Source: Sapria himalayana (lineage: Eukaryota; Streptophyta; Magnoliopsida; Malpighiales; Rafflesiaceae). From it: a stretch of DNA of 64,000 nucleotides. The DNA lies in assembly GCA_029783825.1 (NCBI GenBank), contig JAREIK010004339.1, positions 1 through 64,000 on the forward strand, given 5' to 3'. The position numbers and the translations under genes are program-made. Below the pieces are notes generated by a model. The model was given only the letters and a program-made list of their open reading frames with translations. It had not been told where the DNA came from and made no database searches. Shown piece by piece: positions 50,560 through 62,900 of this stretch (position 1 is the first letter of the stretch; each line of letters begins with the position of its first letter).

Positions 50560-51605
50560 TTATTTACATACACATCAATTCAAACTTAAATGATACGAAG
50601 GATGAAAACTTATTAATTTAGCAAAAATTATAGATATGACTATCACTTATATATTTTTGCCGATTAGATATTTAATTGAGAAATTAATTTTTGTTTTGAA
50701 AAGCCTATTTTCATTTTCTATGATGATTGTTAGCTCACATAATATGTTATTTTCAATTTAATCTTTTATGAAAAGAATGAACACTTAAAAGTATATGTTT
50801 ATCAAAGAAAAGATTTAAAAAATCCATATTTTAGCAAGAGCAGCCCGAGAGAGCTATTTTCACCATGCCCAAATAGTCAATGAGCAAATCAACTACATGG
50901 TTACACAACTTTTTTTTAAAGATTCTAAAATAGGTTAATAAATTTAATCAACCAATAACATGGCTATGATTGCAAAAAAATCTAAAATTATTTAATATAC
51001 TCATATTATAATGTTACATCAAAACAAAACATTTAAAATATAAATGACAAAAAATACAATGAAACATATAAATACAAACAAAAAACTATACACACATACA
51101 TGTGTGTATGTGTGTGTGCATCATATATCAAGAGTATCATTAAATGCACAAAAAAATATATTAACATATGCTACATCTAAAATAGCTGAAAAAAAATAAA
51201 AGAAAAATACAAGCTATATCAAGAGTATCATATATCAATAGTATCATATTATGCATTAATGATAATTTTTTTTTTTGTTTATTATTAAATTTTTATTGCT
51301 AAATATTGAATTTAACAAAAAATATACTACTAGAATAACATTAAATCTAAAATATCACACCAATATTAAAGATTTTTTGCATATGGAGATTTAAATCCAA
51401 TAAACAATTATTTTAAAATCATTACTTTGATATTTTGATTCTCAATAATAATTGTAATCAATATAGGATCATAGTCAAATTTTTAAAAATCATTAGTAAA
51501 TGACGTGTTTCATCTTGTTTGATTTTTTTAAAAAAATCATTATGCACAAAATAAATCACCATGCATGATCAGTGTGCTTTGAGAATGCATGATATCTAAT
51601 AAAAC
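50560..51605. repeat. Single copy of the ~385-bp module and flanks shared with 31.9-33.3 kb
   Basis: CTTATTAATTTAGCAAAAATTATAGATATGAC at 50609, TTAATTTTTGTTTTGAAAAGCC, GCAAGAGCAGCCCGAGAG and, further on, CATAGTCAAATTTTTAAAA and GTGCTTTGAGAATGCATGATATCTA at about 51470-51600 match the tandem units and flank in insertion 2 in the same order and orientation. This ties the two elements to one family. Confidence 0.82.
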
Positions 51606-52344
51606 ACAATGAAAAGATTCTACAAGATGTTTGTTCCCCTGCTTACAATAATGTATAGTTTGACTTGGGTTCTTAGTGTTCTACACCACAATTTCTCCAT
51701 CAAGTGTGCTTTTATTCTACATACCAATATTAGATAGATATAATAAAGTCTTAGTGTAGTGAATTTTTTTCAATAGTACTATTAAACAAGAATTAATATC
51801 AGGCCAAAAAAACTAAAAAAAATTCATCATCATCCACCAACAAAAATTAAAGCCTCAACAAACATGAGCAATGATAGCAAAATTAACGGTTATGGTTAAG
51901 CTGTACCTTCTTCTTTGAGAAAAATATAAGAGTTTCATACTATAACCACAAAAACTTGATTAGTAGATAAATTTACACAGGTTCTTCATATTCATCTTCT
52001 CTACTAGAAAAAAGTAAAATATAAAAACCATAAATTAAAATATAAGATATAACTTGAATTTTAAAAATTACAGCACATTGCTCTTCTTCTCCTCTTGTTA
52101 TTATTTTCATCCTCTTTCACTATTCTTCTTCGAATTTCAGAGCTAGCACACTTTCTATTGATTTGAAATCCATTAAGCCTTAAAAAAATAATCAATAAAA
52201 TAAAAAAAGATCACACTGCCAATTTATCATTAAGACACAAGACCTCAACAAAAAAGCACTTTTAGCTCATAAATGATTTTAAATTTGCAAAACTAATTAC
52301 TAATTAGTAATGAGTTTTGAAAATAAACAAAAAACACATAGAAA

Positions 52345-52372
52345 GAGATAGATAGATAGATAGATAGATAGA
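52345..52372 (+). repeat. Short pure (TAGA)n run inside CACTA element 2
   Basis: About seven perfect TAGA units, far purer than the long arrays, in the same orientation. Confidence 0.85.
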
Positions 52373-52494
52373 GAGTTGTTCTTTGTTTAATATGTATCTT
52401 TGAAATGATGTGTGATGGTGGCTTGTTTTGAGAGATGTTCTTTGTTTGATATGGTTTTTCGAAATGATGATGCAATAATGGTGTGTTCTGAGAG
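52371..52494. repeat. 59-bp tandem duplication
   Basis: GTTCTTTGTTTRATATG starts at 52378 and again at 52437; both units end in GTTYTGAGAG. Copies differ at about ten positions. Confidence 0.85.
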
Positions 52495-53559
52495 TCAACT
52501 CAAAGGTTTTTCAGAAGTGAACTGACCTAATTACGTAGAGATGGCCAGACTAGGGAGTGATGGGTCAGAGACTGAAAATATTAGAAAACAAAATTATTTA
52601 ATATTTAACCATTAATTATATTATTTAATAAATAAATAAATTTATGGCTAATAGCTTATGAAATTTTTATAGTTATTATTTATAATATTATTTATAAATT
52701 AATCAAATAAATTTCAGAAATAAAAAATTAATTTATGGTTATTACAATGGAGAAAATAATATATTACTAATAACCATGAAAACTATTAATTGGCAATTAA
52801 ATTTTCATATTATTTCATTTATTAAAAAAACATATTATTTCATATAACCATTGATATATTGTATAAATGTATAACCATTCAAAATTTATAACATCTCAAT
52901 TAAATAAAAAATAAAAAACCAAGTAAATAATGAACAAGGAACATATTAAATTATATTCATACAAATAATAAAATATCTGACCATAACAATAAAAATATAT
53001 AATCTTAACATTATCCAAAAAAATAAAATTAAAAAAATTACTTACAAATATAACTTACAAAATAAGACTACAAATAAATCCAAAAAAAAAAAAAAGACAA
53101 AAGCAACCAAATTTAAACTTGTATATTACTATTACAAGTGATTTTAGATAATTTTTTAGTAGCTATTTCAATATTTAAAAAACAAGAAAAAATATTAAGC
53201 AAATAATAATTTTCTATGCTATGATTATTAACTTCTGAGTTAATATCATACATCTAAGTAAAAAGATGAGTTATGAAAACTATAATACATAACAAAGAAG
53301 AAGTATCAACAACAATTTTTAAAAAAGATTTGCTTACTTCTTTAAAGTAAGTATCATGATAGAGGAGCTCTATGAAGACTCCTAAATGACAATGACAATT
53401 GACTTGTCTCCCTCAATTCCCAATAATACTATCGGCCTCATTCATAGATAAAACTACAAATATCCATATATGATATATCATTCTTTCATATGATATATAC
53501 ATTATAGAGATATTCTCTTGTGTATGCATACAAGCATCATATTGCACATCACTATTCTC

Positions 53560-54160
53560 TTAGTTGCACATTTATATCAAAGTATACACTTTTATATATA
53601 ATGGGATATGATTATATAAATGTATTAGTGTTTAGATATAATATTGTGTTTAAAATATTTTTATAAATGTTATATAATATATGTATATATAATATATGCG
53701 TGTGTGTGTGTAAATATTTATATCACAATTATAAATATAAACATTATAAATATTATATATTTTTACAAATATTATATCACAATTATAAATATTTTTATAT
53801 GTGTAACACTTTTATAAATATATAGTATATAAATCACAATTATATAAACATTATAAATATTATATATTATATAAAAATTTATATGCTATATAAATATTTA
53901 TAATTATGTATACATATTTTATATGTTATATAAACAATTATATAAATGGATAGTGTTATGTAAATGTTGTATAAATATTTATAAACATTTATACATATGT
54001 ATAAATATTTATATATAACATTTATATGTTTATATAACATATCAATGTTTATAATGTTATATGTTTATATATTATATATTAGAGTAATATGATTATAAAA
54101 ATGTATAAATATTTATATATATGTTATATGTTTATAATATTTATATAAATATTATATTAC
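53560..54160. repeat. Degenerate AT-rich repeat of the TATAAATATTTATA type
   Basis: About 600 bp made of words such as ATATAAATATTTATA, TTATAAACATTATAAATA and ATATGTTATA at irregular spacing. Similar in kind to 5940-6840 in element 1 but with a different core word. Confidence 0.7.
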
Positions 54161-55437
54161 TTTAATTCGGGAATAATATTTTCCAAAATCTTATACCTCT
54201 CATGCTATAGTGTTTTTGAAAAAAGATGTTTTGATATTTTTTTTATTTTTTTTCAAATCATGAAATTAATTGGAGCAATAAAAGTATTTTTTGAGTTTAC
54301 CATAATGTAGAAATCTTTTATTTTGATGTATTTTTTAATATGATATTTACTTTTGTATGTACCTTTTTAAAAAATATTATTCTAATGCACCATTACATAA
54401 TTTTTCTCTACGTCTAATAACACCTAACAACAATAAAAAAATATTTTCAAACAATATTAAACTAGCGAAACAAAATAATTTACTAATTAGCATCACCATG
54501 ATTAGCTCATATTTTATATTTAATTGTGGATTATCTTTTTTTTTACATGAAAAAAAATTAATTTTTTTTAATTTTATCAAAATTAAAGAGGTGAAAAAAA
54601 AACATGAACAATATCAAATTTAATGAATTTGATTTTATCAAGATTATACAATATCAACAATTCTTTCACTAATTATGAAATATTCTTGATTTTATATTCT
54701 AATTTGAGTTGAATATATGTTCTAAGCAAAAGATTAATACTTTTTATAATTTTAAAATATAATCTTTAAATATTATCTCTTAATAAAATAAAAATTTATT
54801 ATATTTTAACATTACACAAAGTCAGCTTAAAAATTCAAGTAGCATAACCTGAGTAGGTATTCACTTGCAATCTAAGCAATGAAGTTCTAGGTTGAGTATT
54901 TTAGGCCTACTAAATCAATATGAACAACCAAACTCTCTGAATATTAGTTTTGCCTTACTTAATTGCCAATTAAACTAATTAATATTTTGGCTTTACCCAA
55001 AATATCATCTGTAACACAAGCACAATAAAGAGTCAAAACTTCATTCACTTGTAAACTCTTTTGAATCATACATCAAAAATATATGATTTGCTTTTAATTA
55101 AATTGTTTATGAATAAATAAAACATATTGTGTTAAACAATAATTTAAACAATAAAATTTAAGAGAACACTGACATTTCATCCTCTGCATTATTTGTGATC
55201 AACTAACATTCATAAAAATTTTATATAATCATAATATCAATTTTTTCTCAAGTAAGATTGGTATTTATGTTGTATGTATGCTAACTTTAATGGAAGTTGA
55301 GATTACTATTCAATTGGTTTTCATGGTTTATGGTGTTGTAAATAAAGGCTAACCAACCTATTTCCAATTTTTAAATATCTATAACCTATATATGCATATT
55401 TTATTTAAAATATTTACATTCAAAAAGTTGTAGAACT

Positions 55438-55454
55438 AACAATGCTTGTATCAT
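55438..55454. repeat. SINE target-site duplication, left
   Basis: AACAATGCTTGTATCAT, repeated perfectly at 55630-55646. Confidence 0.93.
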
Positions 55455-55629
55455 ACCCCTCTCATAGGAAGCTTGGTTGGTTAAGACTCTTGGCAATGAC
55501 CAAAAGGTCACGAGTTCAAGTTTACTGGTGGGGGTACTGGGAATATTCCTTACCTGCTCGGTTCTTTGGGGCCCAAGGGGACGTAAGGGTCCACATAAGT
55601 GGGCCCTGAAGCCCTTGGTTATCAAAAAA
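55455..55629 (+). mobile_element. tRNA-derived SINE
   Basis: A 175-bp insertion framed by a perfect 17-bp target-site duplication. It has an A-box-like region (GCTTGGTTGGTTAAGACTCTTGG from 55471) and a B box (GGTCACGAGTTCAAG at 55506-55520) about 35 bp downstream, the internal RNA polymerase III promoter of tRNA-derived SINEs. The rest is a GC-rich body (GGGGCCCAAGGGGACG, GTGGGCCCTGAAGCCC) ending in TTATC plus a short A run. It inserted into the CACTA element after that element's own insertion; the unmutated duplication means this is one of the younger events in the window. Small frames across it are not genes. Confidence 0.93.
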
Positions 55630-55646
55630 AACAATGCTTGTATCAT
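55630..55646. repeat. SINE target-site duplication, right
   Basis: Perfect copy of 55438-55454, directly after the A run at the SINE 3' end. Confidence 0.93.
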
Positions 55647-55944
55647 TTACCATGGAAAAATAAATTGTTGTTGTCAGCTTAGAACCAACACCCTTAACTT
55701 ACTGTATTAGAAAAGTAATATCATCAAATCAAACTTTTGTTGCAAAATGAAAGGAAAACAAAAGGTAGACATTATCACACTAACCTTGGTCAAAAGTAAA
55801 GATGCCCATGAAGCAAATGCAAAAAATATTAGGTGCAATGAATAAACTAACAGTTTTGAAGGATATATGAAAATTGAACAAATTCGGTTTCCTAGTATAA
55901 TAAGTAATCAACATGTAATTATAACATAAGAAGAATAAAATTAA

Positions 55945-56030
55945 TAAAAGATTTTCGGGAGAGTCTCCTAGCCAATATCTGATTGATACAAATTCAGAAA
56001 ATTGTTGAGCAGTAGATTCCAAGGACTCAT
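55945..56030 (-). other. Coding-like stretch of unknown identity
   Basis: On the - strand about 25 residues read NESLESTAQQFSEFV then SIRYWLGDSPE, with normal amino-acid composition in a neighbourhood of low-complexity frames. It might be a captured exon. I do not recognise it and no clear splice sites bound it. Confidence 0.3.
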
Positions 56031-57360
56031 TTCCATTTTGTCCTGGTAGTTTAAGTCAATCCTAGGTAGACAGTTCCTCCTATCACCTGTCCAAGTGGAT
56101 AACTAATTTTAATTAATGTTAAGAACAATTAGCTTAAATATTTCAATAAAATCAATGGAAAAAAAATTATCTTGTGTGAGATTAATTATAATTACCAAGT
56201 TCGATCATCAAACAATTCCAGATATCATATATTCCATTTTTTGTCAAAAACTAAAAGCATGGACCAAATATCACAACAAATGAAAACACAAAATGAGGTC
56301 TTCAAATTGAAAGAACACCGATTAGGTTATGTTTCATTATAATTCATGTTTCAGAAAATATAGAAAAAAGATGAATCGAAAAGGCAAGAACACCATTTAG
56401 AATTAGAATGATGAAGCATAACACACAACCAAAAATATTTCGTAAGCAGATTGCCTTCTTGATGCTATATTACTCCCCACCGATTAGGTTATTATTCATG
56501 TTTAACTTGTTAAATTTTAAAATATTAATATTTATTTATTTATTATTTTAAGATTACATATTTTATATTAAATTTAATATTATTTTTTATTTTCTTTTTA
56601 ATATTCTATAATATTTACTAAATACTTTAAGTTCTTATAAATTTAGTTGAGGCAAAATAAAAGTTGAATAAAATCAACATGGGGTTAGTTTGTAGTGATT
56701 TTCAAAAGTGTTAACAAGACTAAAAATAATTTAGAGTGTGTTTAGAGAAAAAAATATTATAGTAATATTAAAAAAAATTTAAACCTAAAAAACACAAAAA
56801 GTATTGTTTTAATAAGCACTTTAGATATTTTTTTATACGTCAAGGTTCTTGGATGAAATTACAACATCAAATAATTTATCCTTGGATGTCAATTGGTTTA
56901 TTTTAAAATTTCTGAAAAATATAATTTTTTAATAATTCAAATATTTCAATCTTTGGAATATAATTTTAAATAAATTCCTATAATCATAAATTTTTTTTAA
57001 AGTTATATTAATATAAATATTTACTTGTTTATTTGTTAATTTAGATTTTCTGTGAATATTTTTCCATCATCAACCAAATAATGATTTTAGGTTTTTATTA
57101 AAACAAATATTTATGTATGCTTATGTATCATTTCAAATATTTTAAAAAATGTTTTAATTCTAAAATTAATTATTTAATGTATTTACCAATACAAACACCC
57201 AAATATCACCGCCAACTAATTCAAATAATATTTTGTATATATTTTTTAAAATCCTATAATCATAAAAATAGTTATTTTAATCCTTATTAATATAAATTTT
57301 TATTCATATTTATATATTTATGAAATTATTTATTTATAATATCCTATTTTTATAAATATA

Positions 57361-57841
57361 TGAAGGAAAGGAATCTTTCAAGGATCCCTCATCCATAGAC
57401 CATGACTAACCATTAAGATACAAAATTACATCAAATATTAAAATAAATAATATATAAAAAATAATTTAGTATAAATTAACTACGATAATAAACCCAAGCT
57501 ATGCTAGGAAATATCCCTAGATACAATGCATGTATTTTGTGAAAATTATAATTTAAGGACTAATCAGTTGATAATGATTTATTAATATATAATTATAATT
57601 TAGGGGAAAATCCATATTATAAGTCTTTGCTAAACTTGCTGCGAATGTTTGTACCAAAATCAATGAAAATATTATCTAGAGATATTCTAAAATCAAAAAT
57701 TTTCAACCTCTAATCCATAAACATCCATCACAAATTTATCATTCAATAAAAAAATCAAACATCTCTTACTGTTCCCTATTTAATCCCTCGCAAATTAGCT
57801 AGAGATTATATCACTAGCAAAATTTCAAACTAACTAAACAG
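57361..57841 (-). repeat. 5' subterminal region of CACTA element 2
   Basis: Contains a few TAGGGAAT/CTAGC and CCCTCGCAAATTAGCTAGAG motifs near the terminus, but no 50-bp tandem array as in element 1. A block at 57368-57411 (CAAGGATCCCTCATCCATAGACC) matches element 1 at 1735-1775 inverted. Confidence 0.7.
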
Positions 57842-57857
57842 ATAATTTCTTGTAGTG
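57842..57857 (-). repeat. 5' terminal repeat of CACTA element 2
   Basis: The complement reads CACTACAAGAAATTAT, with the first 12 bases identical to the intact terminus of element 1. Confidence 0.9.
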
Positions 57858-58188
57858 TAGACTGATATATCAATTTGCATATGGATATATAGAGAGGATT
57901 ATATATAGATGGACAAAATATATGTATGTATGTATATATACATATATAGAAAGATAGATAGATAGACAATATATAGATATATAAATAAATAATATAGATA
58001 GATAGATGAAAATATAGAAAGAAAGAAAGACAAGTAGATAATAGACAGATCGATAGACAAATCGAGATATAGATAGATAGATAGAAATGAGATAGGCAAC
58101 AGATAGACAAATTAATAGATAGACATATAGATAGACAGATAAATAAATAGATTGAGAGATAGACAAATAGATAGATAGATAGATAAGC
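57858..58188 (+). repeat. Degenerate (TAGA)n array block
   Basis: Short piece of the array in the standard orientation between CACTA element 2 and the next insertion; the first ~80 bp are more diverged. Confidence 0.88.
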
Positions 58189-58489
58189 AATTCTTTGTGT
58201 ACCATATATGCTACAGGTTTGTGTAGTATAAAGTCACATCTTTGAACCTTATCAATCACTTGTGACGTTTGTGTACCATGGTCTGGTTGAGTTACATTTC
58301 ATTGCTCATTATGTGCTTACACAAAAAACATGATAAGCATTCTTGAACATTGAATTAGAAGTCTCTATTGTTCTTGACATGTTAGGAGTTAATAAGAGAT
58401 TTAGAATAGAGTCGCATTCTGAAGTAGTTTCTTGATACAACAAGAGGTTTCTCTTAGTATGGGCATATAAGAGAAATGCTAGGACATCT
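58189..58489. other. Unique sequence, nothing recognised
   Basis: About 300 bp of normal-complexity DNA at the left of the 58.2-59.9 kb insertion. Frames are short and I recognise no protein. Confidence 0.4.
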
Positions 58490-58850
58490 CTTATACGTAC
58501 AAACTAAGTATATATGTTCGTATATACTTTAGACTATATGTACATATATACTATAGTATATACGTACGTATATACTACAATATTTATGTACATATATACT
58601 ACAGTATATACGAAGACATATTTTATAGTATATACGTAGATATATACTGTAGTAGAGACGTAGATATATACTGTAGATATTACGACATAGAACTTTATTA
58701 TATATGTACATTTATACTCAGTATATCTACTGTTTTAACTAGTATATATGTATATAAGCTGCAGTAATATATGTTACTAGTGAAATGCTAGTATATATGT
58801 ACATATACACTATAGTATATATGTACATATATACTCCAGTATTATGTATT
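58490..58850. repeat. TATATACGTACATATA palindromic stretch, copy C
   Basis: About 360 bp of self-complementary ATATACGTACGTATATACT and ATATGTACATATATACT words with CAG/TAG linkers, longer than those at 14.3 and 15.6 kb. Confidence 0.78.
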
Positions 58851-59150
58851 ATCAAAACAGAACTTTTTTATTTATTAATTTTAATTTGATTGATTGGTTT
58901 AATTTTCAAACAAAAATGGTACCACAATGTTCCCATACAAAGCTTGTAGAAGTGAAGGAATTTTTTACCATACATGATGCCTCAAGACTAGGACATCGTT
59001 GTTGCGGGCAAAAATATGGTGATCAGAGGAGCTGAGGGAAAGAAAGCAACGTCAATTTCACAAATAGATTATACTTTATGCACTATCAATTGTCACTTTA
59101 ATGAAAAATATGTAATAAATTTTGTTATGTTTTGATTTAACTATGTAAAA
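58790..59150. repeat. Composite unit tail, copy C (outside any CACTA element)
   Basis: ATGGTACCACAATGTTCCCATACAAAGCTTGTA, GATCAGAGGAG, GAAAGAAAGCAACGTCAAT and ATTATACTTTATGCACT follow in the same order as in copies A (14548-14760) and B (15835-16050). It lacks the GC-rich trinucleotide block. Its place outside the transposon shows the unit is a dispersed repeat of its own, not a fixed part of the CACTA element. Confidence 0.82.
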
Positions 59151-59248
59151 CAAGGGTTGCATAGATTTCTGTTATTCAAAATTATTATGCAAAACATATT
59201 TCATCATCCTGTGTTGCACATGAGCATGGTGTAGTACTCCATTTTTCT

Positions 59249-59506
59249 ATGTTCAAGTTGCTTATTGATTTGTTGATGGTTACTAGTACTGACGATCAGT
59301 CTCTATTTCATCTGCCAGTTCTTTTGTTGGCATTGCAGCTTGGTCATGGGGGGGCAGAGCAACACCCTTATAGGCCTTGGGATCGGGAGAGAGTTCTGGT
59401 TGCAAGGAGGCAAAATGCAAACTTTGATACACCAAGCCTAGCTCGTGGCTTGTCTTCCAGGTTTTCCTCTAATAGTTTTCAAAGATATTTTTCTAAATTT
59501 AAGTAA
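59249..59506 (+). CDS. Small unrecognised reading frame, 85 codons
   Basis: The frame has ordinary composition, unlike the repeats around it: a hydrophobic start (FHLPVLLLALQLG) and then HGGAEQHPYRPWDRERVLVARR and SLARGLSSRFSS. The DNA here is clearly more GC-rich than its flanks. It could be the end of a broken or captured gene; no start context, splice sites or family match support a specific product. It sits between two palindromic AT stretches in an insertion that interrupts the (TAGA)n array. Confidence 0.3.
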   Translation: MFKLLIDLLMVTSTDDQSLFHLPVLLLALQLGHGGAEQHPYRPWDRERVLVARRQNANFDTPSLARGLSSRFSSNSFQRYFSKFK

Positions 59507-59609
59507 TCTTCGCATTACTTATTTTGTTTATTGTGATGTTTTGTGTCATCTTTGTGAAGTAAAAATGAGATAATACTAATTTGTTGTTGTGTTGTGTCAT
59601 TTGAGTCTA

Positions 59610-59945
59610 TGTGATTATATATGTACATATAATACTATAGTATATACGTACATATTTACTACAGTACATATGTGCGTATATACTGAATATATATGTATGT
59701 AAATACTAAGTATATATGTAGGTATATACTAAGTATATATGTATGTATATACTGAGTATATTCGTACATATATACTGAGTGTATATGTACAATTAATATT
59801 GCAGTATATATGTACATATATACTCAGTATACTTCATATATAATGTAGTATATGCACACATATACTCCATATATAAGTATAGATAATTTTACAGTATTAT
59901 ATGTACATATATACTGAGTATCTATGTACTTAGTATATATGTACA
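59610..59945. repeat. TATATGTACATATATACTGAG palindromic stretch, copy D
   Basis: About 335 bp in which TATATGTACATATATACT alternates with GAGTATATATGTAC at a fairly even ~20-bp step. It runs directly into the (TAGA)n array at 59946. Confidence 0.8.
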
Positions 59946-62900
59946 GAGATAGATAGATAGATATACAGACATATAGATAGATAGATAGATAGATAGACAG
60001 ATAAATATACATAAAAATTGTCATAATGATAGAAAATAGATAGATAGATAGATAAACAGATGGATAAATAGATTGATTGATTGATAAATAGTTAGAGAGA
60101 TCTATGGACAAATACATGATTTGATAGATATACAAATAGATAGGTTGATAGAAAGGCAGAAAGATAGAAAGACAGAAAGAAATATAAATAGATAGATACA
60201 AATACATATAGATAGACAGATAGATAGACAAATAGATAAATAGATTGATAGTTACAAAGATAATTAGATAGATATATTCATATAAATAGATATATAGATA
60301 GATAAATAGATACAATGATAGATAGATAGCTAGATTGATATATTGACAAATAGATAGATAGATAGATTAAAAGATAGTAGAAAGACAAATAGATTCATTG
60401 ATAGATAGACAAATAGATTCGTTGATAGATTGAAAAATAGATAGAATGATAGACAAATTGATAAACAGATAAATAGATAGAAAGATAGGTAGATAGACAC
60501 ATATATAGACAGATTGATAGGATATAGAATGATAAATTGTTATATTGATTGATAAATAGATAGAAAAAAATAGATAGATGGACTTATAGATAGATAGATA
60601 AAAAGATAAATAGATAGATAGACATATAGACATATAGATAGATAATAAGAGAGACTGATAAATAGATAGACAAATAAATAAATAGATTAACACATAGATA
60701 GATAGATAGATTGATTGATTAATAAAAATATAGATATGCAGATAGATTGACAAATAGATAAAAAAAGACAGATAGATAGACACATAGATAGATAGATAGG
60801 TAGATAGGTGACATATAGATAAACAAATAGATAGATAGACATCTTATTATATAGATAGATAGATAAACAGATGGACAGACAAATAACATACTTATAGATA
60901 GACATATATATAGATAGATAGACAAATGGATAGATAGAAAGATAACACATAGATAGACTAAAAGATAGATAGACATATAGACAGCTAGTTAGATAGATAG
61001 GTTTATTGATTCTAGATAGACAAATAGATAGACGGATAGATAGATAGATAGATAGACTTACAAAGATACATAGATATATAGTAAAATAGAAAGATAGATG
61101 AACAGAATATAGATGTGTGTATATATATATATAATCATAGATAGAAAGTATAAAATGACAGATAGACATAAAAATAGAAAGATAGAAAGAAAGAGAGATT
61201 GATAGATAAAAATATAGCTGGAAAGATAAATGTATAGATAGACATATAAATAGATGTATAGAGAGACTTATAGATAGATACATAAAAAAATAGATAGATG
61301 GATGGATAGATAGATTGATCGATAGATGGATAGTTAGATGGATGATTGATGGATAGATTGACAAATAGATAGAATGATTGATAGATAGATTGTAGATAAA
61401 TAGTTAAATAGACAAATAGATAGACGGATAGAAAAATACATAGACAAATAGATAGACATATTGTTAGAGAGATATTACACAAAAAGAAAGTTAGATATAT
61501 AAATAGGTGTATAGAGAGATTGATAAAAAGGTAATAGAAAGATTAATAGATATATTATTAGACAATTTAATAGATAGATTTAAAGATAGATTAATTGATA
61601 GATTGATAGACAAAGAAATAGACACATTGATAGATAGATAGATAGATAAATAGACAGATAGATAGATAGACATACGAATAGAAGGACACATAGATAGATA
61701 AATAGATAGATAAAAAGATAGACAGATTGATTGATTGATTTTTAGACAGACAGACAGATAGATAGATAGATAGATAGACATACAGATAAATATACAGATA
61801 GATAGATAGCTAGCTAGATAGATAGAATGATTGATTGATTGATTGATAGACATATAGATAATTGGATAGATAAATAGATAGACAGATAGATTCACAAAAA
61901 GATAAATAGATATATAGAGAGATATATAAATAGATACATAGATATACAAATAAATATATAAATAGAAAGATAGATCGATGGATAGATAGACATATAGAAA
62001 GATAGACAGATAGATAGTCAAAGATATAATAGATAGATGAACACACAAATAGATATATAGATAGACATATATATATATATATATATCGACAACTAGATAG
62101 ATAGATAGATTGATAGATGTATAGATAGAAAGTTAGATAAATAGACAGATAGATAGTTATAATGTATATATAGATAGACATATAGATAGATAGTCATATA
62201 GATAGACAGATCGATAGATAGAAAGATAGACAGATAGATAGACATATAATTGAAAGATAGATAGATAGATAGATAGATAACCAGATAAATAGAAAGATAG
62301 ATAAATAAACATATATACATTTATATAGAAAGTCATATAGATAGTCAGATTGACACAGATAAATAGACATATAGACAGATAGAAAGATAGATACATAGAT
62401 AGATAGATATATAGATCGATACATAGACAGATAGATATATATATATAATATAGATGAACAATTATATAGACGGACACATACAGAACATATATACAGATAG
62501 ATAGATAGACATAAAGATAGGAAAGATAGAAAAACAAATAGATTAATTGATTTATAGATAGAAAAATAGATTGATAGTTAGACAGATGGACAAATAAATT
62601 GAATGACAGATATAAAGATAGATAGATGATAGATGATTGATTGATAAATTGTTAGATAGATAGACAAACAAATATATAGATAGATAGACATACAAATAGA
62701 CAGCAAATATAAAGTCAGATAAAAAAATAGATAGATAGGTAGATAGACAAAATTTAAAGACGAATAAAATGACATATAGATAGACAAATAAATAGATGGA
62801 TAGATAGACAAATAGATATATTGATATATAGACATATAGATAGAAAGATAGATAGACAGATAAATTATTAGATAGATTAATAAAAAGACGTATAGATAGA

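Larger units (their letters stand above)
49539..57360. other. Non-coding 5' interior of CACTA element 2
   Basis: About 7.8 kb upstream of the transposase on the - strand, longer than the matching 5.4 kb in element 1 and mostly without gene content. Listed separately inside: a 0.4-kb repeat unit shared with insertion 2, a 59-bp tandem duplication, an AT-rich repeat, a SINE and one coding-like stretch. 49640-50480 is purine-rich and unlike the rest, but I recognise nothing in it. Confidence 0.55.
43296..57857 (-). mobile_element. Second CACTA (En/Spm) element, same family, inverse orientation
   Basis: The right end reads, on its complement, CACTACAAGAAATTATC at 57841-57857, a clean CACTA 5' terminus. 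The left (3') end near 43296-43330 is too decayed to place exactly. On the - strand it holds, in order, the TNP2-type transposase pseudogene, the second-ORF pseudogene and the 3' subterminal region, parallel to element 1. A block near 57368-57411 matches element 1 at 1735-1775 in inverse orientation. Both sides border the (TAGA)n array. No matching 3-bp duplication could be confirmed (TAG follows the right end). A SINE inserted inside it later. Confidence 0.87.

Noticed and set aside
55455..55629. tRNA gene
   Set aside because: A and B boxes are present but no cloverleaf can be folded; the A-rich end and flanking 17-bp duplication identify a SINE.
28100..57857. A single 30-kb CACTA element spanning both ends
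   Set aside because: 28100 and about 43300 both carry the 3'-end sequence of the family in the same direction and (TAGA)n array lies between them, so two insertions are more likely. The sequences flanking 28100 and 57857 (ACA and TAG) also do not match as a duplication.
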